Of a stretch of 6,913 nucleotides of DNA, positions 1 through 5,968 are shown piece after piece. The position numbers and the translations under genes were made by a program. The DNA comes from Pseudomonadota bacterium. Lineage in GTDB: Bacteria; Pseudomonadota; Alphaproteobacteria; Rhodospirillales; Casp-alpha2. The first letter of the stretch is position 1, and each line of letters begins with the position of its first letter. The stretch spans positions 1-6,913 of the forward strand of contig JAQBZY010000071.1 of the NCBI GenBank assembly GCA_027620395.1, in the 5' to 3' direction. The notes beneath the pieces are model-generated. The model was given only the letters and a program-made list of their open reading frames with translations, had not been told where the DNA came from and did no database searches.

Positions 1-584
1 TTTTCCAAGGCCTCGCCGAGGGAATAGAGGCGGCGCGCCAGTCCGGGCTAAAGCCGAAACCGCAGCCTGCGCGCGGCGGCCGTCCCGGCGTCATTTCATG
101 GCGTGATGCGGCCAGGATCGACGATGTCGAGAAGGTCCGGCGATTGGTCGCCGCCACCGGTATGTTCTCGGCCGAAGAAATGGTCATCGCCGCCGAATTG
201 GTCAGCGAGCGGATCGAGAAGGGCCGGCAATCGGGCTACGAGTTCATTCTCGCCGAGGAACAGGGCCGGCTCATCGGCTATTCCTGTTTTGGGCTTATAC
301 CGGGTTCGGAAACCAGCTATGATCTGTACTGGATCGCGGTCCATCCGGATGCGCAGAGCCGGGGGCTCGGCCGGCAGATATTGGAGCGCACCGAACAAAC
401 GATTCGCCGCCGTGGCGGCACTCAGGTTTTCGCCGACACTTCAGGTTCCGAAAAATATATCCCGACCCGGGCCTTCTGTGAACGCACCGGCTTCAACAAG
501 GCGGCCGAATTCGCGGATTTCTACCGTCTTGGCGACGGCAAGGTGATCTTCATGAAGAGGCTTGCCGATGGGCCTGCCAACTGA
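1..584 (+). CDS. GNAT-family N-acetyltransferase, 5' end outside the window
   Basis: This is a Gcn5-related acetyltransferase, which moves an acetyl group from acetyl-CoA to an amine; the substrate is unknown. The acetyl-CoA loop is visible as VHPDAQSRGLGRQIL, with the Q-x-x-G-x-G core at 354-371. It follows a beta-strand YDLYWIAV, and a C-terminal CERTGF / FYRLGDGKVIFMKRL block is typical of the fold. The frame is open to the left edge with no stop and no ATG, GTG or TTG before the TTG at 144. That TTG falls inside the N-terminal helix region (after VISWRDAARIDDVEKVRRL), so the real start lies before the window. The first ~30 codons are a Pro/Arg/Gly-rich stretch that reads like a linker, so this may be the C-terminal domain of a longer protein. 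It ends in TGA and overlaps the next gene by 17 bases. Family is certain, substrate is not. Confidence 0.9.
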   Translation, partial: FQGLAEGIEAARQSGLKPKPQPARGGRPGVISWRDAARIDDVEKVRRLVAATGMFSAEEMVIAAELVSERIEKGRQSGYEFILAEEQGRLIGYSCFGLIPGSETSYDLYWIAVHPDAQSRGLGRQILERTEQTIRRRGGTQVFADTSGSEKYIPTRAFCERTGFNKAAEFADFYRLGDGKVIFMKRLADGPAN

Positions 585-966
585 CTTCTTCAAACCGGGG
601 GTGATCCGGCCGATGCCGGCGCCGGGCAAGGGCCGCGGCGTTTTCGCCGTCGCCGCCATCGCCGCCGGCGACGTGGTCGAGGCGAGTTGCGCCATCGAAC
701 TCGACATCGAGGATTGCCAGATCGTCAAGCCGACGCCGGTCGAGGACTATTACTTCGAACATCCGGAGGATAAGTCGCGCGGACTTGTCGTGCTCGGGCT
801 GGCTAGCCTCTGCAACCATTCGGAAGCGCCCAACGTCGACACCACGTTTGCCAAGGACTAGGTGCTCGGCTGGATCACGATGCTGACCGCCAACCGCGCC
901 ATCGCGGCAAGTGAGGAGATCACCCGGCGCTATGCCTGTCCGCCCTGGTTCAAAATCGCGTCATAG
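568..966 (+). pseudogene. SET-domain protein (putative lysine methyltransferase-like), interrupted by in-frame TAG at 859-861
   Basis: This is a small stand-alone SET-domain protein; such proteins use S-adenosylmethionine to methylate lysines, and the bacterial targets are mostly unknown. The chosen start is ATG 568, with AAGAGG at 555-560 seven bases upstream inside the GNAT gene; TTG 562 is a poorer option. Residues 18-27 (APGKGRGVFA) are the SET N-terminal strand, DYYF is at 60-63, and NHSEAPN at 83-89 is the AdoMet/pseudoknot motif. Codon 98 is TAG. The same frame then continues for 34 codons with recognisable SET sequence (VLGWITMLTANRAIAASEEITRRY, shown here only as its key parts: GEE-like SEE at 115-117 and the catalytic-type Tyr122, then CPPWF) before a second TAG at 964-966. 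The 97-residue product would lack the C-terminal SET core and Tyr122, so it should be inactive. The usual GEE glycine is Ser115, a second sign of decay. Sequencing error or readthrough are alternatives. Confidence 0.8.
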
Positions 967-979
967 ACCCGGATGTGCG

Positions 980-1008
980 TTGTCGGGTTGGCCTCTCGGC
1001 ACTAATCT
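980..1008 (+). promoter_or_regulatory. Possible sigma-70-type promoter for the GST gene
   Basis: TTGTCG at 980-985 and TAATCT at 1003-1008 are separated by exactly 17 bases. They lie in the 87-base gap between the SET gene and the GST gene, about 45 bases before the GST start. The match is partial in both boxes, so this is a sequence-based guess; it fits the idea that the GST gene is transcribed separately from the GNAT-SET pair. Confidence 0.3.
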
Positions 1009-1053
1009 TCCTGCCAATTGGCGCTAAGCCACTGATCCTGGAGGACCGTCCCC

Positions 1054-1659
1054 ATGAAGCTCTACAATGCTCCGCTATCGGGCAATTGCCACAAAATCCG
1101 CCTGATGCTCTCGATCCTCGGCGTCAAGCACGAGGTCGTGCCGATTAATATGAGCAAAGGCGAGCACAAGACGCCAGAATACCTGGCGATCAATCCGCTC
1201 GGCAAAGTACCGGCATTTGAAGACGACGGCGCCGTGATTTGGGATTCCCAAGCGATCTTGGTCTATCTGGCCCGCAAGCACGACCGCACTGATTGGTTTC
1301 CGGAAGACCCGGCCGGCATGGCCGAAGTCGTCAAATGGCTGTCTTTCGCCACGCACGAGGTTTGGAACGGACCGGCCATTGCCCGGGCGATCATCAAATT
1401 CAAGCGGCCGCTCGATTTGCGGGCGGCGCAAAAGCTCACCCAAGACGCGCTCGGCATTCTGGACGGCTGGCTCAAGACCAGAGCCTGGCTCGCCTGTAGC
1501 CGGCCGACCATCGCCGACATCGCGTGTTATCCCTATACGGCGATGGCCTGGGAAGGCGAGGTCGACATGACGCCTTACAAAGCCGTCGATGCCTGGATCA
1601 AGCGCATCGAGGCGCTTCCCGGCTACATCGGCATGCCAAACATGCCAAGGCCAAAGTAA
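1054..1659 (+). CDS. Glutathione S-transferase family protein
   Basis: This is a cytosolic GST-fold protein that would bind glutathione and conjugate or reduce small electrophiles; the true substrate cannot be told from sequence. At 201 residues it is normal for the family. Residues 1-75 form the thioredoxin-like domain: LYNAPLSGNCHK at 3-14 gives candidate catalytic Ser9 or Cys12, KVPAF at 51-55 carries the cis-proline Pro53, and DSQAI at 64-68 is the site that holds the gamma-glutamyl group (more often ESxAI). The helical C-terminal domain contains PTIADIACYPY at 151-161, whose Asp155 is the conserved N-capping residue. The start is ATG 1054, with a full GGAGG at 1040-1044 nine bases upstream. 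The gene stands alone between the SET gene and a repeat-filled gap. It ends in TAA and appears intact. Confidence 0.93.
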   Translation: MKLYNAPLSGNCHKIRLMLSILGVKHEVVPINMSKGEHKTPEYLAINPLGKVPAFEDDGAVIWDSQAILVYLARKHDRTDWFPEDPAGMAEVVKWLSFATHEVWNGPAIARAIIKFKRPLDLRAAQKLTQDALGILDGWLKTRAWLACSRPTIADIACYPYTAMAWEGEVDMTPYKAVDAWIKRIEALPGYIGMPNMPRPK

Positions 1660-1747
1660 CGCGCGGCGGTGAATTCCGGAATGCCAGGCGACTGTGCGAA
1701 ATAGCGGCAAAGCGCCCTCCACCCTGGTCTCGTCCCTCCGTCCATTG

Positions 1748-1850
1748 CCCCCACCTACCCTCTCCCCCGCGCCGGGGGAGATAAACTATTGCGTCGGCCG
1801 CCCTGCGATTCCTCTCCCCCCATTTATGGGGGAGAGGCTAGGTGAGGGGG
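1748..1850. repeat. Paired palindromic intergenic repeat (REP-like)
   Basis: Two GC-rich hairpins lie in mirrored orientation between the GST and flavoprotein genes. The first is TCTCCCCC (1761-1768) with GGGGGAGA (1774-1781), an 8-bp stem and 5-base loop. The second is CCTCTCCCCC (1811-1820) with GGGGGAGAGG (1828-1837), a perfect 10-bp stem and 7-base loop. In addition, the left flank plus arm (1748-1768) is almost the reverse complement of the right arm plus flank (1828-1850), so the whole ~100 bases can fold on itself. C-tract/G-tract elements of this style are common dispersed intergenic repeats in alphaproteobacteria. No transposase is present. It could stabilise or end the GST transcript, but neither hairpin is followed by a T run. 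The 88 bases before it (1660-1747) hold nothing I can name. Confidence 0.75.
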
Positions 1851-1895
1851 TCATTCTCTGGGTCTTGCGGGTTGGCCACTCCCTATAAAGCTGTC

Positions 1896-1968
1896 GCTTT
1901 CTATTGCCGATCCCGCCGCAAGGGCGCAAAACACCGAGAGATTGCCTCGGTTTTTGCCAATAGAAAGC
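1896..1968. repeat. 11-bp inverted repeat enclosing two hairpins
   Basis: GCTTTCTATTG (1896-1906) and CAATAGAAAGC (1958-1968) are exact reverse complements. Between them sit a short hairpin (CGCC 1914-1917 with GGCG 1923-1926) and the terminator-like hairpin annotated separately at 1928-1955. As RNA this could form a three-way junction, ending 25 bases before the flavoprotein start codon. A TATAAA at 1884-1889 would place a transcript start near 1896, but no convincing -35 box precedes it. I do not recognise it as any known riboswitch class. It could be a regulatory leader, a small transcript, or a short element with terminal repeats; no target-site duplication is visible. Confidence 0.55.
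1928..1955 (+). terminator. Intrinsic terminator-like hairpin upstream of the flavoprotein gene
   Basis: The stem ACCGAG (1933-1938) pairs with CTCGGT (1946-1951) around a 7-base loop, and T1951-T1955 forms the T run. The run AAAA at 1928-1931 precedes the stem, so the minus strand also reads stem plus T run. It could end transcripts coming from the GST gene, although it is about 270 bases beyond that stop. Its position 39 bases before the next start codon also allows an attenuator role. Confidence 0.55.
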
Positions 1969-1993
1969 CGGCGCGAAAATAGGCGAGAAATCC

Positions 1994-3184
1994 TTGGCTG
2001 AACGCGGAGCTCAGCAGTTCGACGTCATCGTCGTCGGCGCCGGCGCGGCCGGACTGATGTGCGCATTAACGGCCGGTAGCCGAGGCCGCCGGGTGCTGCT
2101 CCTCGAACTAGCTGGCGAGCCTGGCAAAAAAATTCTGATTTCCGGCGGTGGCCGGTGCAACTTCACCAACTTCGACTGCACGCCGGCGAACTTTCTTTCC
2201 GGCAATCCGCATTTTTGCAAATCGGCGTTGGCGCGCTATACGCAACACGATTTTATCTCCCTGATCGATAAGCATCGCATCCCCTGGCACGAGAAAACAC
2301 TCGGCCAGCTTTTCTGCGATGGCTCGGCCAGGGATGTGGTGGCGATGTTGCTCGCGGAATGCGCCGCGGGCGGGGTCGATCTTCGCCTGTCCCATAAAAT
2401 TTCCGATATCGCCCGCAGCGACAGATTTCACGTCAGCACCGATCATGGGCGATTTTCGGCACCGGCGCTGGTGCTTGCCAGCGGCGGGCTGTCGATTCCG
2501 AAAATGGGCGCGACCGGCTTTTCGCACCACGCGGCACGGCGGTTCGGGCTGCCGCTGACCGACATCCGCCCGGCGCTGGTGCCGCTGAAGCTCGGCGGCG
2601 ATGATTTAAAACTGATGCAGCCCTTGAGCGGCATCGCGCTCGAATGCACCGCGTCATGCGGCAAGGCGACGTTCCGCGAGGCCATGCTGTTGACACATCG
2701 TGGCCTTTCCGGTCCGGCGATCTTGCAAGTTTCGTCGTACTGGAGTGAAGGCGACGAGATCTCGCTCAATATCGTCCCCGATCTCGATGTCGGCGCTTAC
2801 CTGACGACGCGAAAGCGTGCCAGCGCCAAAGCGGAGCCAAAATCGGCGCTGGCCGGCATCCTGCCCGGCCGACTGGCGACGGCGATTGCCGATATCAACC
2901 TGCCGAAGCTGCCGCTCGGCGAAATATCCGACCGCGCCCTGACAGCGCTTGGCACGATGCTGAATGGCTGGCGTCTAAAGCCGTCTGGGACGGAAGGATA
3001 TGGAAAAGCCGAAGTGACGCTTGGTGGCATCGACACGTCGGCGTTGTCGTCGCGGACCATGGAAGCAAAGTCGGTGCCCGGCCTCTATGTTATCGGTGAA
3101 GCCGTCGACGTCACTGGCTGGCTTGGCGGGTATAATTTCCAGTGGGCTTGGTCGAGCGGACATGCCGCCGGCGACGCCGTCTAG
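1994..3184 (+). CDS. BaiN/YhiN/HI0933-family FAD-dependent oxidoreductase
   Basis: This is a flavoprotein of the HI0933 family (YhiN in E. coli, BaiN in bile-acid clostridia), a soluble NAD(P)/FAD oxidoreductase whose natural substrate is unknown in most bacteria. At 396 residues it matches the family. Residues 11-38 form the FAD-binding Rossmann unit with GAGAAG at 15-20 and an acidic end at Glu38. GKKILISGGGRCNFTN at 44-59 is the family hallmark. The C-terminal signature runs from GLYVIGEAVDVTGW (363-376) through GGYNFQWAWSSGHAAG (378-393) and closes the FAD site. The start is TTG 1994: a stop lies in frame at 1961, no ATG or GTG occurs between, and the next ATG would remove the Rossmann motif. 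The ribosome site AGGCGAG (1981-1987) is weak, so translation may be low. It ends in TAG, six bases from the stop of the convergent epimerase gene. Confidence 0.93.
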   Translation: MAERGAQQFDVIVVGAGAAGLMCALTAGSRGRRVLLLELAGEPGKKILISGGGRCNFTNFDCTPANFLSGNPHFCKSALARYTQHDFISLIDKHRIPWHEKTLGQLFCDGSARDVVAMLLAECAAGGVDLRLSHKISDIARSDRFHVSTDHGRFSAPALVLASGGLSIPKMGATGFSHHAARRFGLPLTDIRPALVPLKLGGDDLKLMQPLSGIALECTASCGKATFREAMLLTHRGLSGPAILQVSSYWSEGDEISLNIVPDLDVGAYLTTRKRASAKAEPKSALAGILPGRLATAIADINLPKLPLGEISDRALTALGTMLNGWRLKPSGTEGYGKAEVTLGGIDTSALSSRTMEAKSVPGLYVIGEAVDVTGWLGGYNFQWAWSSGHAAGDAV

Positions 3185-3190
3185 ACGCGC

Positions 3191-4174
3191 CTATCCCCAA
3201 AGCTCCGGTGACGGCGGGAACACCCGCCCGTCTGAGTAGACCAGGCCGTGGCCGCGGTCGCGGGCCAGCAGCAGCGCACCATCAAGATCGACGATGGCCG
3301 CACCTTGCGCCAGAAGGACCGCCGGTGCCATCGCCAGCGAGGTCGCGACCATGCACCCGACCATCGCCTCGAAGCCCAGTTCCTCCGCCCGGGCCCGCAT
3401 TGTCAGCGCCTCTGTCAAGCTGCTGGCCTTATCGAGCTTGATGTTGATCATGCCATATAGGCCGATCAGCCGTTCCAGATCGTCCGACGTTTTGCACGAT
3501 TCGTCGGCGCAGACGAGGATCGGCGGATTGAGCGCGGCAAGACCCCCGTCCCGGCCGGCCGGCACCGGTTGCTCGATCATCTCGACGCCTATGTCGGCCA
3601 AGTATCGGAATTTTTCGGCAAGCAGCGCTGCGTCCCAACTTTCGTTCGGGTCGACGATCAACCGGGCGGCGGGCGCACCGGCGCGGACCGCATCCAGACG
3701 TTTTTCGATATCTTCGGCGTCGAGTTTGATTTTCAACAGCGGCGCCGCCGCCAAATCGGCCGCTTGGGCCCCCATCTCATCGGGACTTCCAAGCGAGATG
3801 GTCTCCGCCGTCAACAGGGGTTCGGGTGGTGGCAATCCGGCCAATTCGGAAACCGTTACACCAGCGAGCTTGGCGTCCAAATCCTACAGCGCGCAATCGA
3901 CGGCATTTCTAGCCGCGCCGGGGTCCATCATGGCATTGATTTCAATCCGGTCCATGCCGGCTTCGATCTGGGCGGTTAGGCCCTCGATCTCGGCCATCAC
4001 GCCAGAAATGTTTTCCCGGTAACGCGGATAGGGAACACACTCGCCCCGTCCGACAACCGCACCATCGGTGATTTCGACCACCACGACCTTGGCCGTGGTC
4101 TTAACGCCCCGGGAGATACTGAAGGGCCTAGCCAATGGCCAGCTTTCGTGACGAAACGTAAGACGGCGTGACAT
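3191..4174 (-). pseudogene. Dipeptide (L-Ala-D/L-Glu) epimerase, enolase superfamily, interrupted by in-frame TAG at 3884-3886
   Basis: This is a member of the muconate-lactonizing/mandelate racemase branch of the enolase superfamily, closest in motifs to L-Ala-D/L-Glu epimerase, which handles murein-derived dipeptides in the cytoplasm. Translation from ATG 4174 starts MSRRLTFRHESW and includes SISRG, both family-like. Codon 97 is TAG, inside NAVDCAL-stop-DLDAKLAG, where the family normally reads CALWDLEAKLAG; one G-to-A change in TGG explains it. Downstream the same frame keeps the KIK pair (Lys148, Lys150), metal ligands Asp175 (VDPNESW), Glu201 (IEQPVPAG) and Asp224 (CADESCK), the opposite base Lys246 (INIKLDK), GCMVATSLAMAPA, and the DLDG strand. 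The family fold needs both halves, so neither fragment should work alone. Full length would be 327 residues, normal. It ends in TAG. It is called a pseudogene by default; assembly error or readthrough would make it active. Confidence 0.85.
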
Positions 4175-4320
4175 CTGGGCGTGGCGATCCTTGTCGCTGG
4201 GATTGTCACTTTCCAGGATCGTTCACGACCCGGCAAGTCTTGAGGTGGGTGTTGCGATTGGCGGCCCAGCGTGGGAATGTTGCCGCCTTCGCTGACCCTT
4301 CCAAACAGGTTTTCATCGCC
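4175..4320. promoter_or_regulatory. Divergent intergenic region between epimerase and FAH-family genes
   Basis: These 146 bases separate two divergent genes and must hold the promoters for both. I find no convincing -35/-10 pair on either strand and no clear operator palindrome. A reading frame in phase with the FAH gene extends leftwards to GTG 4168, but its translation is not family-like and would overlap the epimerase start, so I treat the stretch as non-coding. Confidence 0.35.
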
Positions 4321-5019
4321 ATGGCATTCGTTATCACCCCACCGGCGCAAGCCGCCATTTCGGTGCATGGCACCGACGAGCTTTTCCCCGTCAACCGCAT
4401 CTATTGCGTTGGCCGGAACTATGCCGAACACGCCCGCGAGATGGGGCACGACCCAGACCGCGAGCCGCCGTTCTTTTTCGAAAAGCATCCGACGTCGCTG
4501 GTTTTCGCGCCGTCGCCGAAGGGCGCCGATTTCAAATACCCGCAGCAGACCAAGGACGTGCACCACGAGATCGAAATGATCGCGGTGTTGCACAAGGGCG
4601 GCAACGACATTTCGGCCGCGAAGGCGCTGGATCACGTCTGGGGCTACGGCGTCGGACTCGATATGACCCGACGCGATTTGCAGGGAACGGCCAAGAAAAT
4701 GGGCCGGCCCTGGGAAATCGGAAAATCCTTCGACAATTCGGCCCCAGTCGGCTTCATTCACCCGGTGCGCGAAGTCGGTCACCCCGACAAGGGCGCCGTC
4801 ACCCTCAAGGTCAATGGCGAGATCCGCCAGACCGGCGATCTTGACGATCTGATCTGGAAAATTCCGGAGATCATTTCGATCCTTTCCGGGCTGTTCACGC
4901 TCCGTCCCGGCGATGTGATTTTTACCGGCACACCGGCCGGCGTCGGACCGGTATCGAAGGGCGACGTCATGATCGGCGCGGTGGCGGGCCTTTCCGGCAT
5001 TGCTGTCCGCGTTTCCTGA
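4321..5019 (+). CDS. Fumarylacetoacetate hydrolase-family protein, fumarylpyruvate hydrolase-like
   Basis: This is a metal-dependent FAH-fold enzyme that would cleave a C-C bond in a 2,4-dioxo acid. The opening NRIYCVGRNYAEHAREMG (25-42) and DREPPFFFEKH (46-56) resemble fumarylpyruvate hydrolase of the gentisate route (NagK type), but other FAH-family activities such as oxaloacetate decarboxylase are possible. No ring-cleaving dioxygenase or isomerase gene is in view to support the gentisate role. Metal ligands are visible as Glu83 and Glu85 (HHEIEM) and Asp114 (GVGLDMTRRD). TGDLDDLIW (171-179) and PGDVIFTGTPAGVGP (196-210) complete the active-site core. ATG 4321 gives 232 residues, the usual length; the upstream ACAGG (4305-4309) is a weak ribosome site. 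It ends in TGA and lies 19 bases before the likely start of the transporter gene, suggesting one transcript. Confidence 0.88.
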   Translation: MAFVITPPAQAAISVHGTDELFPVNRIYCVGRNYAEHAREMGHDPDREPPFFFEKHPTSLVFAPSPKGADFKYPQQTKDVHHEIEMIAVLHKGGNDISAAKALDHVWGYGVGLDMTRRDLQGTAKKMGRPWEIGKSFDNSAPVGFIHPVREVGHPDKGAVTLKVNGEIRQTGDLDDLIWKIPEIISILSGLFTLRPGDVIFTGTPAGVGPVSKGDVMIGAVAGLSGIAVRVS

Positions 5020-5038
5020 CAGGCGCTGGCGGCAAGCC

Positions 5039-5968
5039 GTGACGGGGGACGGCCCGGAATATTCACCCCGCGAACACGCCCTCGCGCTGGTCATGCTGGT
5101 CTTGACGCCGCTGTTCTGGGCCAGTCATTCGGTGGTCGGCCGGTTGGTCGCCAACGACATCCCGACGTTTTCCCTGGTCGGAATTCGATGGGCAGTGGCG
5201 GCGCTGATCTTCTTTATCTGCGTACACCGAACCGTCATCGGCCAGTGGCACCTGATTAAGCGGCATTGGCGATATCTGGTGCTGACCGGCCTGATTGGGC
5301 CGGCGATGTTCCCGTGCCTTCTTTATAACGGGCTCAAGACCTCGACGGCGACCAACGCCAGCATTATCCAGACCATCGTGCCGGCCCTGGTGCCGGTGCT
5401 CGGTTGGTTCTTGTGGCGCGAAAGGCTGCGGCCGATCCAAATCGCCGGCATACTGATCTCGGCCATCGGCGTTGCCGTCATATTGACGCAGGGCGATGTC
5501 GGTGCCCTGGCCGGTTTGCAATTCGTGATCGGCGATTTGTTCTTACTCGGTGGATTTATTGGATGGGCTTTTTACACGGCACTGATCCGAATGAAGCCGC
5601 CGGAAATGTCGTCGAACACGGTGTTGGCAAGCCAGATGGCCGTCGCGGCACTGGCCATCGCACCGCTCTGGGCCCTGGAAGCGGCCTCCGGCCAATTGAT
5701 CCCGATGACCCAAAGCGCCTGGCTGGCCATCGCCTTCATCGTCATCTTCCCGACGCTCGGCGCCTATTTCTTCTACTCGCACGTGGTCCGGATCGCCGGC
5801 GTCACCAAGGCCGGCCTGGCATCGCACCTGATGCCGCCGCTCGGCGTCATTCTCGCCGTCGTGTTTTTGGGCGAGCAGTTCCTCGCCTTTCACGCCGTCG
5901 GCATCGCGGTGATTTTTTCCGGAGTCTTCCTGGTCATTCGGGGCGGGCGCGGGAAAAAAACGTCCTAG
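5039..5968 (+). CDS. DMT-superfamily (EamA) transporter
   Basis: This is an inner-membrane permease of the drug/metabolite transporter superfamily with two EamA repeats and about ten hydrophobic segments; substrate unknown. Repeat one spans roughly residues 13-150, starting LALVMLVLTPLFWAS and containing NASIIQTIVPALVPVLGW (106-123), the typical loop and fourth helix. Repeat two spans about 164-301, with GDLFLLGGFIGWAFYT (165-180) and VTKAGLASHLMPPLGVILAV (255-274), the matching element, followed by LGEQ. Lys/Arg residues at the C-terminus suit a cytoplasmic tail. GTG 5039 gives 309 residues and a short hydrophilic leader; TTG 5000 would overlap the upstream gene, and ATG 5093 would cut into helix one. 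The start is therefore uncertain. Placement right after the FAH-family gene suggests uptake or export of a related acid (inference). The 3' end overlaps the convergent DUF2927-type gene by 35 bases. Confidence 0.9.
   Translation: MTGDGPEYSPREHALALVMLVLTPLFWASHSVVGRLVANDIPTFSLVGIRWAVAALIFFICVHRTVIGQWHLIKRHWRYLVLTGLIGPAMFPCLLYNGLKTSTATNASIIQTIVPALVPVLGWFLWRERLRPIQIAGILISAIGVAVILTQGDVGALAGLQFVIGDLFLLGGFIGWAFYTALIRMKPPEMSSNTVLASQMAVAALAIAPLWALEAASGQLIPMTQSAWLAIAFIVIFPTLGAYFFYSHVVRIAGVTKAGLASHLMPPLGVILAVVFLGEQFLAFHAVGIAVIFSGVFLVIRGGRGKKTS

Noticed and set aside
1075..1722. Minus-strand open frame of 215 codons over the GST gene
   Set aside because: The plus strand encodes a complete GST with a strong ribosome site; the antisense translation shows no recognisable family.
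1865..1889. TTGCGG ... TATAAA as a promoter for the nested leader
   Set aside because: The spacer is only 13 bases, too short for a sigma-70 promoter; only the TATAAA is attractive, so I did not annotate it.
3185..3190. Possible bidirectional terminator between the convergent flavoprotein and epimerase genes
   Set aside because: Only six bases separate the stops, and no stem followed by a T run is present on either strand.
3294..4022. Plus-strand open frame of 242 codons across the epimerase gene
   Set aside because: The translation is low-complexity Ser/Ala/Arg-rich, while the opposite strand has clear enolase-superfamily catalytic motifs.
4168..4320. Longer N-terminus for the FAH-family protein from GTG 4168
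   Set aside because: The extra 51 residues are not family-like and would overlap the divergent epimerase start; ATG 4321 gives the standard length.
3997..5094. Long minus-strand open frame of 365 codons
   Set aside because: It lies opposite the FAH-family gene and part of the epimerase, and its translation is Arg/His-rich with no family motifs; it is a GC-driven shadow.
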